This document shows, piece by piece, positions 40,674 to 51,245 of a stretch of 64,000 nucleotides of DNA. How positions within the stretch are numbered: the first letter of the stretch is position 1; every line of letters begins with the position of its first letter. The stretch spans positions 82,251-146,250 of the forward strand of contig JARGSG010000125.1 of NCBI GenBank assembly GCA_030374805.1, given 5' to 3'. The position numbers were made by a program, and so were the translations under genes. Under the pieces are notes generated by a model. The model was given only the letters and a program-made list of their open reading frames with translations, ran no database searches and was not told where the DNA came from. The DNA is from Gracilaria gracilis (lineage: Eukaryota; Rhodophyta; Florideophyceae; Gracilariales; Gracilariaceae).

Positions 40674-42221
40674 CTAGTGGTTCGAGCTGCTACCCCCACT
40701 AGGTGGAGCACCCCCGCCGAGGCGGTTCGCCAGGGCATCCGCCATTTCGACGACATCACCCGAAGCTTCGGTGGCGCTGAGGCCTGCACCACGCAGGAAG
40801 CGAGCAATGATCTCGTGCTCATTCAGCGGCCCAGAACTGGGATTGCCTGATCCAGCGCTCGCCGAAGGCGGAGGAGGACCATCCTCTTGTTCCGTCGTCA
40901 CCGCCGCAGCGGACTGCTTCGTATTGGGATCAGCGGGAGTATTCGAACCCGGCTCCGCCGGAGCGTTACCAACTTGGTTGTCATTCCCGACCGCGTCGGC
41001 TTCGTTACCGTCGTCTTCGACCATCTCGCCCGATGCATCGGGGTCTTTATCCACCATTGGATCGCCCCCGCTGTAAGCGTGATAATAATCGTCCGAGTCG
41101 ACGTACCCTTGCGGGTGGTCGCTGGGGATTTCACGCAGGGCAGCCCGGAATTCTTCCGCTTGCTCGCGGCTGATTTCCTGGTAGTCCCACGGGTCGAAAT
41201 ACACGAGGGCGCCCGCGAGCGGGGTATTGCGCCCGAGTCCGGGACCGGAACCGCCACTACCGCCGTCTCGACGGCCACTCTGTTCGATGGGAACCTCGTC
41301 CCACTGAACGTTCTCGATGTAATCGAGTAGCCCCAGCATTTCTTCCTCGTTGGCAGTACCCCCAAGGGGGATTCGCAAGTCCAGGCTGCGGATGGCTGCC
41401 CGCATGCGAGGTTGTACGTACCAAAGCTGATACTGATCGTAGGCCTCAGTGAGGACGTATGCCGCGAAGCGGGTAGCCCACTCGGTCACCACAACCGACC
41501 ATAGCCCCGACCGGGGAGCCGTGAGGAAAAACGACCCCATATAGGTGAAGACCGGGGGCAGTTCAACATAACACCCCCGGCACGCCTCCAGGGAGGACCA
41601 CCACTCTGGGAGCGGGACGTACCGACCACGTCGGTGGGGTGCAGCGATGCGCTCTACCTCCACGTTTTGGTATGGAACGAAGAACCCGAATCGGGAGCGC
41701 CAACGCCGTTCATAACGGATGAAGTTCTGAAGGACGTTCGACCGGGACGCCCGGGGAAGGTAGCGAAACTCAGCCCGAAGTATCGGTCGCTCCCAGCACA
41801 TGGCTGTTTGCCGCGCTGCGGGAAAGTTCCTCCATGCGAAGGTTTCTAACGCCGCGAGGCGGTCGCAGTATGTCATCTCTCCGCGTGTGCGGTAAAACGC
41901 GACATCAAAGTCGTACCCCGCGGGGATCGGGAACTCGAATGGAGCCCGGCGAAGCCGTTGGTAACCGAGCATGACGAGCGCCGCGTGTGCGCCAGCCACC
42001 GATTGTCTGCCGTCACGACGGATATGATGGGTAGGAATCGCTATGCGGTTCCTCCAATCCCACGACCCCGGGACGTCGGCGGGTAGGTCCCTCGGAAGGG
42101 TGTTGGTCTCATCAGCGTACGCCATGACCAATGCCTCATTGAGGACTGCCAATGGATGATACCAGTGCGCGCGCCTCAAGTTGAGGGCGTGGGACCGATT
42201 GTTTGGATTCAACCCCACCAT
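40674..42221 (-). CDS. Antisense ORF of element B (515 residues, unknown function)
   Basis: An uninterrupted 515-codon frame on the strand opposite gag-pol. It ends 152 bases from the pol stop (tail to tail) and lies wholly inside the element. It starts MVGLNPNNRSHALNLRRAHW. Residues about 1-330 look globular, with many Trp, Tyr and Arg (RRAHWYHPLAVLNEA, FIRYERRWRSRFGFFVPYQN, LPEWWSSLEACRGCYVELPP). From about 330 it is Gly/acidic, then Pro/Ser/Thr/Asn-rich, and ends in a helix rich in Ala/Glu. I recognise no domain. Chance open frames of this length are very unlikely at this composition. Antisense ORFs are known in a few plant LTR elements, but similarity to them was not testable. Confidence 0.75.
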   Translation of the reverse strand: MVGLNPNNRSHALNLRRAHWYHPLAVLNEALVMAYADETNTLPRDLPADVPGSWDWRNRIAIPTHHIRRDGRQSVAGAHAALVMLGYQRLRRAPFEFPIPAGYDFDVAFYRTRGEMTYCDRLAALETFAWRNFPAARQTAMCWERPILRAEFRYLPRASRSNVLQNFIRYERRWRSRFGFFVPYQNVEVERIAAPHRRGRYVPLPEWWSSLEACRGCYVELPPVFTYMGSFFLTAPRSGLWSVVVTEWATRFAAYVLTEAYDQYQLWYVQPRMRAAIRSLDLRIPLGGTANEEEMLGLLDYIENVQWDEVPIEQSGRRDGGSGGSGPGLGRNTPLAGALVYFDPWDYQEISREQAEEFRAALREIPSDHPQGYVDSDDYYHAYSGGDPMVDKDPDASGEMVEDDGNEADAVGNDNQVGNAPAEPGSNTPADPNTKQSAAAVTTEQEDGPPPPSASAGSGNPSSGPLNEHEIIARFLRGAGLSATEASGDVVEMADALANRLGGGAPPSGGSSSNH

Positions 42222-42236
42222 GGTATCGTAATGCGG

Positions 42237-42482
42237 CTACACGCGCAGCGGCCTGCCGCCTGGTATGACTCCCCCCATCGGGTGAGGCGCTAGAAGGCCT
42301 GCCCCCGCAACGGGTTGGTTAGACGGCTGAGCCGTGGGCTGCGTCGTCAGGAGCGCCCCTGCTTGCGCAGGTTGGTTGCCGCCTTGCCGGAGTTGTTGGT
42401 TGGTGTTGCCCTGTGGCAGGGAAACGGACTGAAAGCCCGTGAAGTATCCCTGCGGAGGGTGGTTCGGTTGCTGACCGGACAT
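42237..42482 (-). CDS. Upstream in-frame segment of the antisense ORF (81 residues)
   Basis: Starts MSGQQPNHPPQGYF at 42482, is Gln/Pro/Gly-rich, and ends with a TAG at 42237-42239. It is in the same frame as the 515-residue ORF, with only the TAG and five codons between them. The two are probably one original protein of about 602 codons broken by a single stop, or joined by stop readthrough. The sequence from 42483 to 42712 would hold the antisense promoter. Confidence 0.55.
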   Translation of the reverse strand: MSGQQPNHPPQGYFTGFQSVSLPQGNTNQQLRQGGNQPAQAGALLTTQPTAQPSNQPVAGAGLLAPHPMGGVIPGGRPLRV

Positions 42483-42712
42483 TTCGGTGATGGTTAAGTC
42501 GATAACCGGCGTAGCCGGGGAAGTTGAGTGCGCTGGTGAGGCTCGGGGAACGAGTTGTCGGAGGGATTAGCCTTGTGAAGGAGTATGCGCTGCGTAGGCA
42601 GGTGTGGTGTGCGCAGGGTCGAAGGGAATTGCCGGCGAGCCGGAGGAGGTCGTTTCTTTATAGCCTTGGTCCGCCATCGCGTCACTCGCGAAAAGCGTCG
42701 CGCCCTCGGCTA

Positions 42713-42724
42713 AGGAGGGGGATA
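42713..42724 (+). other. Polypurine tract of element B
   Basis: AGGAGGGGGATA immediately precedes the TG of the 3' LTR, the expected plus-strand priming site. Confidence 0.8.
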
Positions 42725-43521
42725 TGAAGTGCAACGCTTTCCTTGAGGGATTCCCATGACTTAGTTATTTCCGACATGTCGGCTGGGTTAATTATGACTA
42801 CATACGATGGCCACGTTGCTGGATGGGACACGTGGGACACGGCAGAGTCCAGGAGGTTGGCACAGCATGGCTGGTAATTCTGCACCCTTTATGGGGGTAT
42901 TCTAGATTATTATGGTACTTGCCGTACAGTACGGGAGGCGAGCTACACTACTTAGTGCGCCGGCAACTCTCCCGTCGCACCCAGTAAACCTCCCCCAACC
43001 AGGGTTTTTGGCTCTAGACTGCTTCGCCTTCGGCGGTACTCAACTCCTCCTTGGAGGGATATCCCGTAGCCTACGGACTGTCTATCCTCCCTGCATCCCC
43101 TAAACGAACCCACTATTGGGAGTATTTACCAATCGCTGTCGCGTTCGCCCTTGTATAAGGTTTCCACCGGCTTTGCCGTATCCTTAACGACATCTTGTGG
43201 ACTCCCCTTTTTCTTTTCTTTTCTTTCCCTTTTTCCCCTTGCTTTTGGGTGGTTACTCCGCCACTCGCAGCCTGTGCTGACACCGCGTCGCACTCGCCAC
43301 ACTGTGGACACTTCGCCTCCTTGGTGGATAACACACACACGCCGCTCACGCGGAAGACCTTCTTGTCTCACCTTCCTACGCTCGTCGTGAAGGGTGACCT
43401 CGGCCTTACACCCCGACTTAGTCGTGTCATCCCTGGAAGAATTCTGCTTGCTGTGCTACCTCGTGTGAGGAAGATCCCGAACGTCTTCGTGGTTCTTTCC
43501 CCATTGGGGCATTGCACTACA
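42725..43521 (+). repeat. 3' LTR of element B
   Basis: 797 bases, matching 32077-32867 with few differences. It is followed by the ATTGC target duplication and then the resumed transposase sequence on the minus strand. Confidence 0.95.
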
Positions 43522-44292
43522 ATTGCTGTTCCGAGCCTTCCATTCGCAAACACTGTTCCTAGTAACGTGATTTGATCCACATTTTTTAACTCAACCGAGG
43601 GTATCAAAGCCCTTCCTTTCTTACCCACATACCTACGACGCATTTTGCCAACCCGTCGTGATTGGAGCGGTGAAAATCCTGTCTCTTCTACATTCACTAT
43701 GTGCGAGCGGGCCATTTTATGGTGTTGGAGAAGCTTCTAAATGGCCGTCATATGATGCACAAGAACTTTCGCATTGGTTGCAAAGTAGCGTTTTGCTTCC
43801 TGTCGGGAGTGGTGACGCAATGTGATTTTGTTACTGTGCCTTGCCTCGAAGAGCTCACAAAAGCGGTGTCCGGGCCTACTGTTTTTAAGCCGAATTGATT
43901 CTCGGCGATGAGGTGGAAGAGTCATGACCAGCATTTCAACGCAGTCTTTCATATCTTTACGATAGAGAGGCCTCCCGCGTTTGCTGTGCTCAAGAAGCAG
44001 GTCAACAATTCGTAGTTCTTCTGATTTTTCAGGGACAGGCGGGATTTTGCGCGAATGCTTGGTTCTTGTGATCCTTTGTGAAATTGATAGTGCAGGCTCG
44101 AAGGAGAGGTATCGACTTCGCTGCGGCATCATGGAAGGAATTGCCATCGTTTACCAGCTTGCTGCCATTTGCAATTTGTCTGCTGAATCGTTTGTCGCTA
44201 AGCCGGACGTATTTATGAATGATGACAGAAGCCATTGAAGCAGGTCGCAAGGCTTGAGACGGAGGAGAACTACGATGAGTCTGCGGCCGCAT
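43522..44292 (-). pseudogene. pogo/Tigger-like transposase, N-terminal half (decayed, split)
   Basis: From 44292 downward: a pipsqueak-type helix-turn-helix (KLVNDGNSFHDAAAKS), a frame change, then a CENP-B-like second helix domain (KRGRPLYRKDMKDCVEMLV, RPGHRFCELFEARHSNKITLR), one stop at 43737, then the start of the DDE domain (SHIVNVEETGFSP ... VDQITLLGTVFANGRLGTAI). The first catalytic Asp of the family motif NxDETG is Glu here. The frame breaks exactly at element B and resumes at 32076. It is inactive. Confidence 0.75.
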
Positions 44293-45479
44293 GCAGAGGT
44301 TTTTATATGGTTGTTTGTGAGGTTTGCGGTGCGCTTCGCTTGACTTCGAATTTGTGGTGTCTTTGACGCTGCTTTTAAGACTACATCATGGCGAGGAGAG
44401 ATAACAGATTAAGATGGAGATCGCCCGCCACCTTGCGTGGATGCAGGCAGGGTGTTTGCGTTTCGTTTCGATATTGTGTAATTCTGACGTATTGTCTATA
44501 TTCTATCGTCCCGTAAGAAAGAGAACGTCCTTAACAACGTCTGGAACTGAGAAAGATAGGGATGAATCCATGCATAGAGTCAAGAATGAAGTGAACCAAG
44601 TACATCGTTCTTAAGTTTTGAACCTTGAAACCAGTATTTTGTTCTTTTTTTCTTACTTCTTTGATAAAAAGCCTTTTTTGTACGGCAGGGACCCGTTCAT
44701 TCGCAGAAGAGCACCTGCGGTAAGCCAAAAAGAAGTTTTCACCCTGCACAGTGCGTTTTGGACGTCATTTTTGGAACAGTGTTTCCAAAAAAAGTGGGGA
44801 GTAAGAACTACGTAGAAGAATATAAATACCGAGGGTTACCAGCCTAGCCACGCAAACACAAATATCACAATATAAAACTCAGTCTTGGTAATGCGCTGCC
44901 AACTTCCAAACATATTGCGCTATTGTGCGGGTAAAGTGTACTAAGAAACACAACAAAAAAGCCGCCGACTGTACCACAGCAAAGCACCCATACAACCCGC
45001 GTCAAAGTAGATGCAAAATTCGGGGTCACTTCGCAATGACACAAGACAGCACTGCCGTAGCAAAGACGAAAGATTTTTTTGCCTGGAAAAACAAAATACA
45101 AAGAATATAGTTCAACGAAGAAAAGCACAAACTGTGCTACCAAGCTACGCTGCTTGCTGAAGAATAAGTGTAATGAAAACGAAAAAACACCTTTACTAAA
45201 TTTAAAAAGATCTAGGCAAAAAATTGTTTTATCCGAATTCACTTGAATCTGACGTCTCAAATAGGGTTTCCATATCTAGTTCTAGAATAATAAAATTTTC
45301 TCATTACTTGCAGCAGAACGCCCTCTGATGGTGGTTCTTGAATACTTTTTCATTTTCCAACATCTTGTCCGAACGCTCTAAATACGAGTTTATGAATATA
45401 ACTACCCCCGTAATAGAAAAAAACGCTTGAATTACGAATGAGTTGAAAGTTTGCTTTTCTACACGTGAAACGGTCACTA
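44293..45479. other. AT-rich region without a recognised gene
   Basis: About 1.2 kb between the transposase fragment and the third B-family copy. Open frames are under 135 codons and hydrophobic or low-complexity. I see no feature I can support. Confidence 0.5.
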
Positions 45480-48400
45480 TGGGGCCTGAAGAATTACCAC
45501 TGGACGTGAGTCTAATTTTGTTAGCTTATTTAACGGCTTGTTGTCGCGAGCTCATTACTTAGCTCGGCGGCGACCTCGCCGCCATGCACAGTAAATTTCC
45601 CCAAATCAGGGTTGGCTCTAAACTTTTTCAACTTTGGTGGTCATCTACTTCTTCCAGGTATACGGCTCCATTGCATACGGGTCGTCTATCCTCCCTGCGT
45701 TTCCTTAAGATACTCAACTTTGATATTGTTTAACTTCTTTTGCCACGTTTTACCGTGTAGCGAGATAACCCTGGTTTTAACCGTATTTTTGCCGTTTTTG
45801 CCCTTTTCCTTCCTTGTACAGTTTGCTTTCACAGATTCCTTTTTTCTTTCCCCGATTTTTGTAGATTCGTGGCTGTTACGAAGATATCATACCCAAACAC
45901 ACATATTGGCCAACCAATTCTCCGCATAACTTTGTACGCCCCACGTTATGGCTTGGCCTCGGCTTACACCCGAGTTCACCGTGTCTAGCCAGAGAGGCTC
46001 TGTTTACTGGCTGCCTTTCTAGAAAAGAAAATTTCGGATGTGTTCGTGGCGTTTTTTCGCCTCTGGCGTTGCACTATAAAGTGGTCAACCGACTTAGAAG
46101 CGGAGTTTTGGCTTTCCACGCACTCGTGTGTGTTTTCATTCTTTGAGGTTTCACTTCTACTTCTGGAAGTTTCATATTCAACGGTTAGTTGACAAACCAT
46201 GTTTCGAAAGGCGTCTGAGGCGGAAGCTTCGGCTACTCGCAGTCGTTCTTACAGTGTTGGTGTCACTGAGAATGATCGATTCATTTCACGCATCTCCAGA
46301 CGTACTGGTTCTACCTATAGTGCAAATAATCCGTCTAGGACGTCGAGCCAACCACCGGCGCACCGGACACTTCCATTTTCCTCGTTGCTCCCCCCTATTG
46401 AAGGTGCTGGCGCGGGCCCGGCCATGAGTGCCACCGCCTCGACTGTAACGGCTACGCCCGCTGTCGCGGGGGTTCAGTCTCCTCGGGAGAAGGACAACAC
46501 CTCCTAGAGTCCTAATCTGGAAGAGCAAGTGTGCAAGTTGCGCGCTGCTCACAACTCTCTTGTAGGGGTGGTTAGTTCTGTACGCCAAAAGGCAGATGAT
46601 TCCCCTGCAAAGAAGGTTCCTGAGGATTTCCGTACGTTACGAGGTGATGTCAACACCATGCTGGAATGCTTTGGTGGACCCGCTGTTTTCGTTGAAAGAA
46701 TTCAAACCCGATTCGATCTTGTGAGAGCCCGTCTGGAGAGGTTGGAGCAAACCATTGTTGTGGATCCCACTACCCCAGCGGAGCCGGTCGCTTTATCGCT
46801 CAGGGCCAAGAATTCTGCGCGCGAGAAGAACCGTCGTAGGCGGAAGGCCCAGCATGGCAACCAGCATTCTGACTCTTCGAATTCGTCGGTTTCGGACCCG
46901 AGCAACTTGGACAATTCTGACTCGTCACACTCATCGTCTTTCGATGACGGTGAGAAACGGGTGTCACGCTCGAAGCGGTCTACAGTCACGCATGGTGCGG
47001 TTCGCGCTTGTACCAAGGGACGGAAGCACTCCGGCTTGAAAGTGCTGAAGCACACGAACCCTTTATACTAGAAGTTTCTTTCATACCGGTATTACCGTTT
47101 GGAAGACTCCTCTTTGGATAGAGCACCCCCTTAGTACGGGAAAAGTGAAGGACTGCATCGAGCGGATGCGGCTCTCATTTCGTAACCCGTTGTTTACTGG
47201 AGATGACTCTATCTTGGTGTTCGACCACCCGCCTCGTCTCGGAAGCCGATATACTCGGAATAATTGAGGGACAGACCTATATTGCCTTACTGTATTTCTT
47301 ACGCGGTGTGGCCGAGGACCAGTATCTCTCTGTAAGAGGTTCTTCGCGTGCTTCCGAAGGAGAGGTTACTGGCTGGCCCGAAGCAGTGCAATATCTGCTA
47401 CGGTCATACGCCACTAATGGTGCCATTCAGTCGGCTATACTCGGTTCACGAGACACGCGTTAACGCTCACGCGATACGGAAACCGATTTTTCGGTACGCC
47501 TGAACAAGGCTTTACACCGTTTTGGTAATTTCTATCCCACTACAGAGCGTTGTACGAAATTCATCAATAGACTCGAGCTGGCTATTCGGACTTTGGTCGC
47601 CCACTTTCGCGAGGATAGCAAGAAAATCACTTACCTGGAGCTCATCCATTATGTACGAGCCCATGGTGACTCCCTACGCGCCAAAGTTCCGAGTACCGGG
47701 TCTAAGTCCGCCAAGACGTTGTTGATGGAGACCAAGTACCCATCTCTCTCGCTAGTCGCGGATGAAGTGCCTCCCAAGGAGTACGATATCGTCCAACTCG
47801 CCCGTGACGGTATCGATTCAATTCCGACAACAAACCTCCCGTCGACGAGGGACACCTCCTTTGAGACCACTCAGGAACGCAGCGTGCTTTATGCCGATGC
47901 CCCTCAGGTTTGCGGGTCACACACCGCGTACTCGAAAGGAAAAACCCGCTTCCAAAGGCCAGGATGGCATGATACTTGCCAGTCGGGGCGTTCCACGGAT
48001 AACCGGAGTTGGTATTTTCGTCAGGGTAGGCAGGCTTTGATAGCAATGATATGCCATGTCTGCTACACCCATGGTGATCACACGTCACCACACCGTCTTC
48101 TCTTCCTTAGGGAAAGGACCAAGGTGACGGTGAACTATGAGGCTCTCACTCCAGAGAAAAAGCGTTCCGTTAAAATGACGTCGTATCTCCGTTCGAAGAC
48201 GGAATTCGTCCATGTCGTGCCGACAGCGCTGACATACCAGCGTGCTCTGGCACAGCCGATTCATCTAGTAGCATCGGTACACCGCGTGGCAGGCGATTCC
48301 AATACTGCTGTTGCAGAACCCTCAGGCCAACTTGCCCAAGCACTCGTGGTCGAGGAACCTGAGAAGCCGCCGCAGGCACAAGCCCAGGGAAACTAAACGA

Positions 48401-48797
48401 GGGAGTCTCCCATTCGGGAGAGACGTCCTCAGAGCAGAGGTTGTTGAGGTCCGAGGCGCCACTGCCTCGCTCCGCGGTGAAGATCCTTTCGAGTAAAGGC
48501 ACTGATGAAGGGGACTCGGAACACTTGGATGTTCACCGTCGATCGTGGATATGGGCGAAGAAAAACATGTTCCCGGATAGAGTTCCCGTGATGGCCAATC
48601 GTAACTATAAAGTTTACGCCGAACTTGGCCCCAATACCCATTGCATGGTGCACATTCTCACGATGTGAGATACTGGTACAGATCCAAACTTCATCCTGCC
48701 ACCACTTCTGCGGCCGCGTATTCGCCACGAAGCGACACCCGAGGTCGCTGACGCAAATAACAACCCGTTGACAACGGTAGGAACAATCGACTTAGTT
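45480..48797 (+). mobile_element. Decayed, truncated copy of the element B family
   Basis: An LTR remnant ends GCACTATA at 46078 and a primer-site-like TGGTCAACCGAC follows at 46082. A gag with several lesions then runs to 48396, and protease sequence breaks off at 48797, where similarity to element B stops inside the segment equivalent to 35560. No 3' LTR is visible up to 64 kb. The left end of the LTR is approximate. Confidence 0.8.
46199..48396 (+). pseudogene. gag: B-family Gag pseudogene (older copy)
   Basis: Similar to element B gag throughout, from MFRKASEAEASATRSRS to QAQGN. TAG stops lie at 46505 and 47069, and frame changes between 47.1 and 47.6 kb. The zinc knuckle is degraded (CHVCYTHGDHTSPH). 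The end reads GGA AAC TAA preceded by G, which gives GGGAAAC, a standard -1 slippery heptamer, at the gag stop. Confidence 0.85.
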
Positions 48798-49695
48798 TAG
48801 CGCCAACCCAGACGGGAAAAACACACGAAGACCCTCGGTATCTTCCTCCCAGGTGGGGTAGCTGAGTAAACAGAACCTCTCGTGGGATGGATGCGTTAAC
48901 CGGGTGTAAGACTCTACCCACCATCTCGACGAGCGAAGCGAGGGTGGTAGGGATCCAAGGAGTTGGGATTGGAAAGGTGCACCACGGGGTGTGGCGATAA
49001 CGTTACTCAAGGCGGATGGTCCTCACGAGAGTGGTACCGTGAACCGCAGGACGCGAGACCAGGTAAGAAAAAGGGGGCGAAGGCAGACGGGCAACACCGG
49101 TAATTGGGGCGAGCGACTCTTGTTACACAGCGACAAGAGCAGTACAGAGACACTGGTAACACCGGCACTATTGGCGTCGGGTCGTGCTGTTGGCTTCACG
49201 CAGTGAACGATTCGTCCTACTCAAGGAGCCGACTCTCCGCAAAGAGGATATCGTGCACCAGGGGTTCTTGAGTAAGAGCCTAACACTCGCTTGTTCGTGT
49301 TTACTTGACCGGGATTGCCCGAGCTCACATACCTAAGTAGTGGTGTCCGGCAATCCTCTACAGTAGTTTAATAACTAAATAAATAGATAAATAGAAATAA
49401 TGTAATGTATCTCCAAGAAGGGTGACCTCGACACGTACACGGGTATTCTCCTAATCACTGCCACTGCACTCATGACCAATACCAATCGGGGCTCTTCCAC
49501 TATGGACTATGGGATAACAACTTATCGCTAATTTCTTTCCCCGGGGTGTAGCTCAATCATGCTCTTCATGATTCGCATCCGCGGTGAACTCCGCGAAAAC
49601 GCATTGTCCTTCATCTCCCCATCCTTGCAGTGCTAAACTAACCCGAAAGAGGTTCAACGGCGCACCATGTATGTTCATAGAAGCCAAGCCGCATC

Positions 49696-49856
49696 TAATG
49701 GATGCCGTATTCCTAGCTACAAAGGGTGAGGGTGTGCCAAAACCACAGCAATCAGCATGGAAATTGGACATACCTTACATGAAAATAGAAGATGTACTTA
49801 TTGAATATCATGTAATGGATGTCCTATTCCTAGCTACGAAGCGTGAGGGTGTGCCA
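49696..49856 (+). repeat. 44-bp direct repeat, two copies 117 bases apart
   Basis: Copies at 49696-49739 and 49813-49856 share TAATGGATG...CCTAGCTAC...GTGAGGGTGTGCCA with four mismatches. Possibly the core of a tandemly repeated short element. Confidence 0.8.
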
Positions 49857-50112
49857 CCTTCTACGGAGGTATATTTTTCTAATTCCGCAACCGAGTCATA
49901 CATTCGGTTGTGGAAAAAAATGAATATATCCCGGTAGAAGTTGTGACCAGGAAGAAGGAAAGGCGTGGAAGGAGTAGCGAAAGAGAGTGGGGACGGCTTC
50001 TATACAGCGTTACATGTGTAGCTGTGGTGGAGCGGATGTGAAATATTGAAAATATGAAATATCATCTTTGTCCAGCCACTCGTTTCGAAAAAATTCAAAT
50101 TTTTTTTGGAGC

Positions 50113-50178
50113 AGCGGACCGGGGTGTCGTGGCACTTCATCAGTGCACTGATGAAGCGCCACGACACCCCGGTCCGCT
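50113..50178. repeat. 66-bp near-perfect palindrome
   Basis: Two 33-base arms meet with no spacer at TGCA (50144-50147). The only mismatch is A50134 against C50157. Arms begin AGCGGACCGGGGTGTCGTGG. It could be the joined ends of two inverted mobile elements or a cruciform-forming site. Confidence 0.95.
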
Positions 50179-51245
50179 GTCCTACCAGCCGTTCCTTATA
50201 ACTTCGCGTATATGCTTGCACTCACGAAGTTCGGTATTCTTCGAGTGTTCACGCTCTCCTTGACACCTCTTTACGGCTTTACGTGCATCTAAGGCATCGT
50301 CCATGTCTCCCTGTCTTCTTGAAAGAACACGTTTCGTGCTGTATAGTTGCTATCTTCTCCCACCCGTTCCCGTCTTCCATGCACTCCCATATCTCGCCGG
50401 CAGTTATCTCCCGCCCACTGCAGTCTTCCGTGCGCTGCCTTCTCCCATCAGCTACCATCCCCCGCTCGCTTCCATCTCCCGTCCGCTCCAGAAACTCGAT
50501 TCATAACCCATCAACGCCCCCCTTACCGTGCATGCATAAAATGGCTCCACATAGTGCATCGAGGTCTACCTCACCGGCACCCTCAAGCGTGATATGAAGG
50601 TTAGGAAACTGTATGGCTCCAGAGATGAATTTTTCACAGTATGCCTCGCAATCCGGCATCATTAGGCGTCGAAAATTCGAGACGAAGACCAGCCAAGAAA
50701 GGTGGGACACAGCGAGTTCGTTGATTACATTATCAAGAATCGCAACGTCCTACCGCTCGCAAAGAATTACTTCAATATTTTGTTTCGTCCAGGACATCCG
50801 ACGTTTACTGACAGCGAACTACGGGTCGCATCGCTGAAGGGATCTTATCGTCAGCTATACCTCTCAACAAGGTTATTGGACATCTTGGATAGTGATAGAG
50901 ACTGGCCTGTAAGGGACTTGTGGAACGCATATTCCAAGGTGAACTTTAAAGAAACACCGAGAATGTGACTTTGACCGAGTTTTTCAAGTGCATGACTATA
51001 CCTCCTGAGCGGGTGGGACAGGCATCGAATATGATGCGAAACATTGTACGTTTTTCACATTATGGGAACTATCTAGTTGGGAAATGGAGATTTTGGTGTC
51101 AATTTTTGGTTTCGGGACCAGGAAATATTAAACCGCACTCGTTTTTTTCTACCACACTTCAATCGATTGGGGTTATGCTTTCGATCGGGGACTTTCGATC
51201 ACGACGAGCGCCAAAAACGTCGGGAGCAGAACAGTTCCGATTCCC

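Larger units (their letters stand above)
32077..43521 (+). mobile_element. Element B: Ty3/gypsy chromovirus with an antisense ORF, inserted in a pogo-like transposase
   Basis: 11.4 kb, LTRs 32077-32867 and 42725-43521, flanked by a 5-bp duplication ATTGC (32072-32076 and 43522-43526). LTRs begin TGAAGTGCAA and end TTGCACTACA, an imperfect terminal inverted repeat. Plus-strand content: gag, then protease-RT-RNase H-integrase-chromodomain in the -1 frame, both interrupted by a few lesions. A minus-strand ORF lies between pol and the 3' LTR. Composition is GC-richer than element A, and the family is clearly different. Confidence 0.95.
48798..51245. other. Region with repeats but no recognised gene
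   Basis: After the B-family remnant ends there is no family match. It holds the direct repeat at 49.7/49.8 kb, the 66-bp palindrome at 50.1 kb and a pyrimidine-rich stretch at 50.3-50.5 kb. An 88-codon open frame at 50702-50968 (EFVDYIIKNRNVLPLAKNYF...) looks protein-like but stands alone; it may be an exon or remnant of the element that follows. Confidence 0.45.

Noticed and set aside
44865-45260. 131-codon hydrophobic minus-strand frame at 45 kb
   Set aside because: Phe/Leu/Val-rich translation of AT-rich DNA, no conserved pattern or neighbouring exon.
49545-49615. Possible tRNA start GGGGTGTAGCTCAATCATG
   Set aside because: A D-arm-like word only; no TTC-containing T arm or matching acceptor stem follows.
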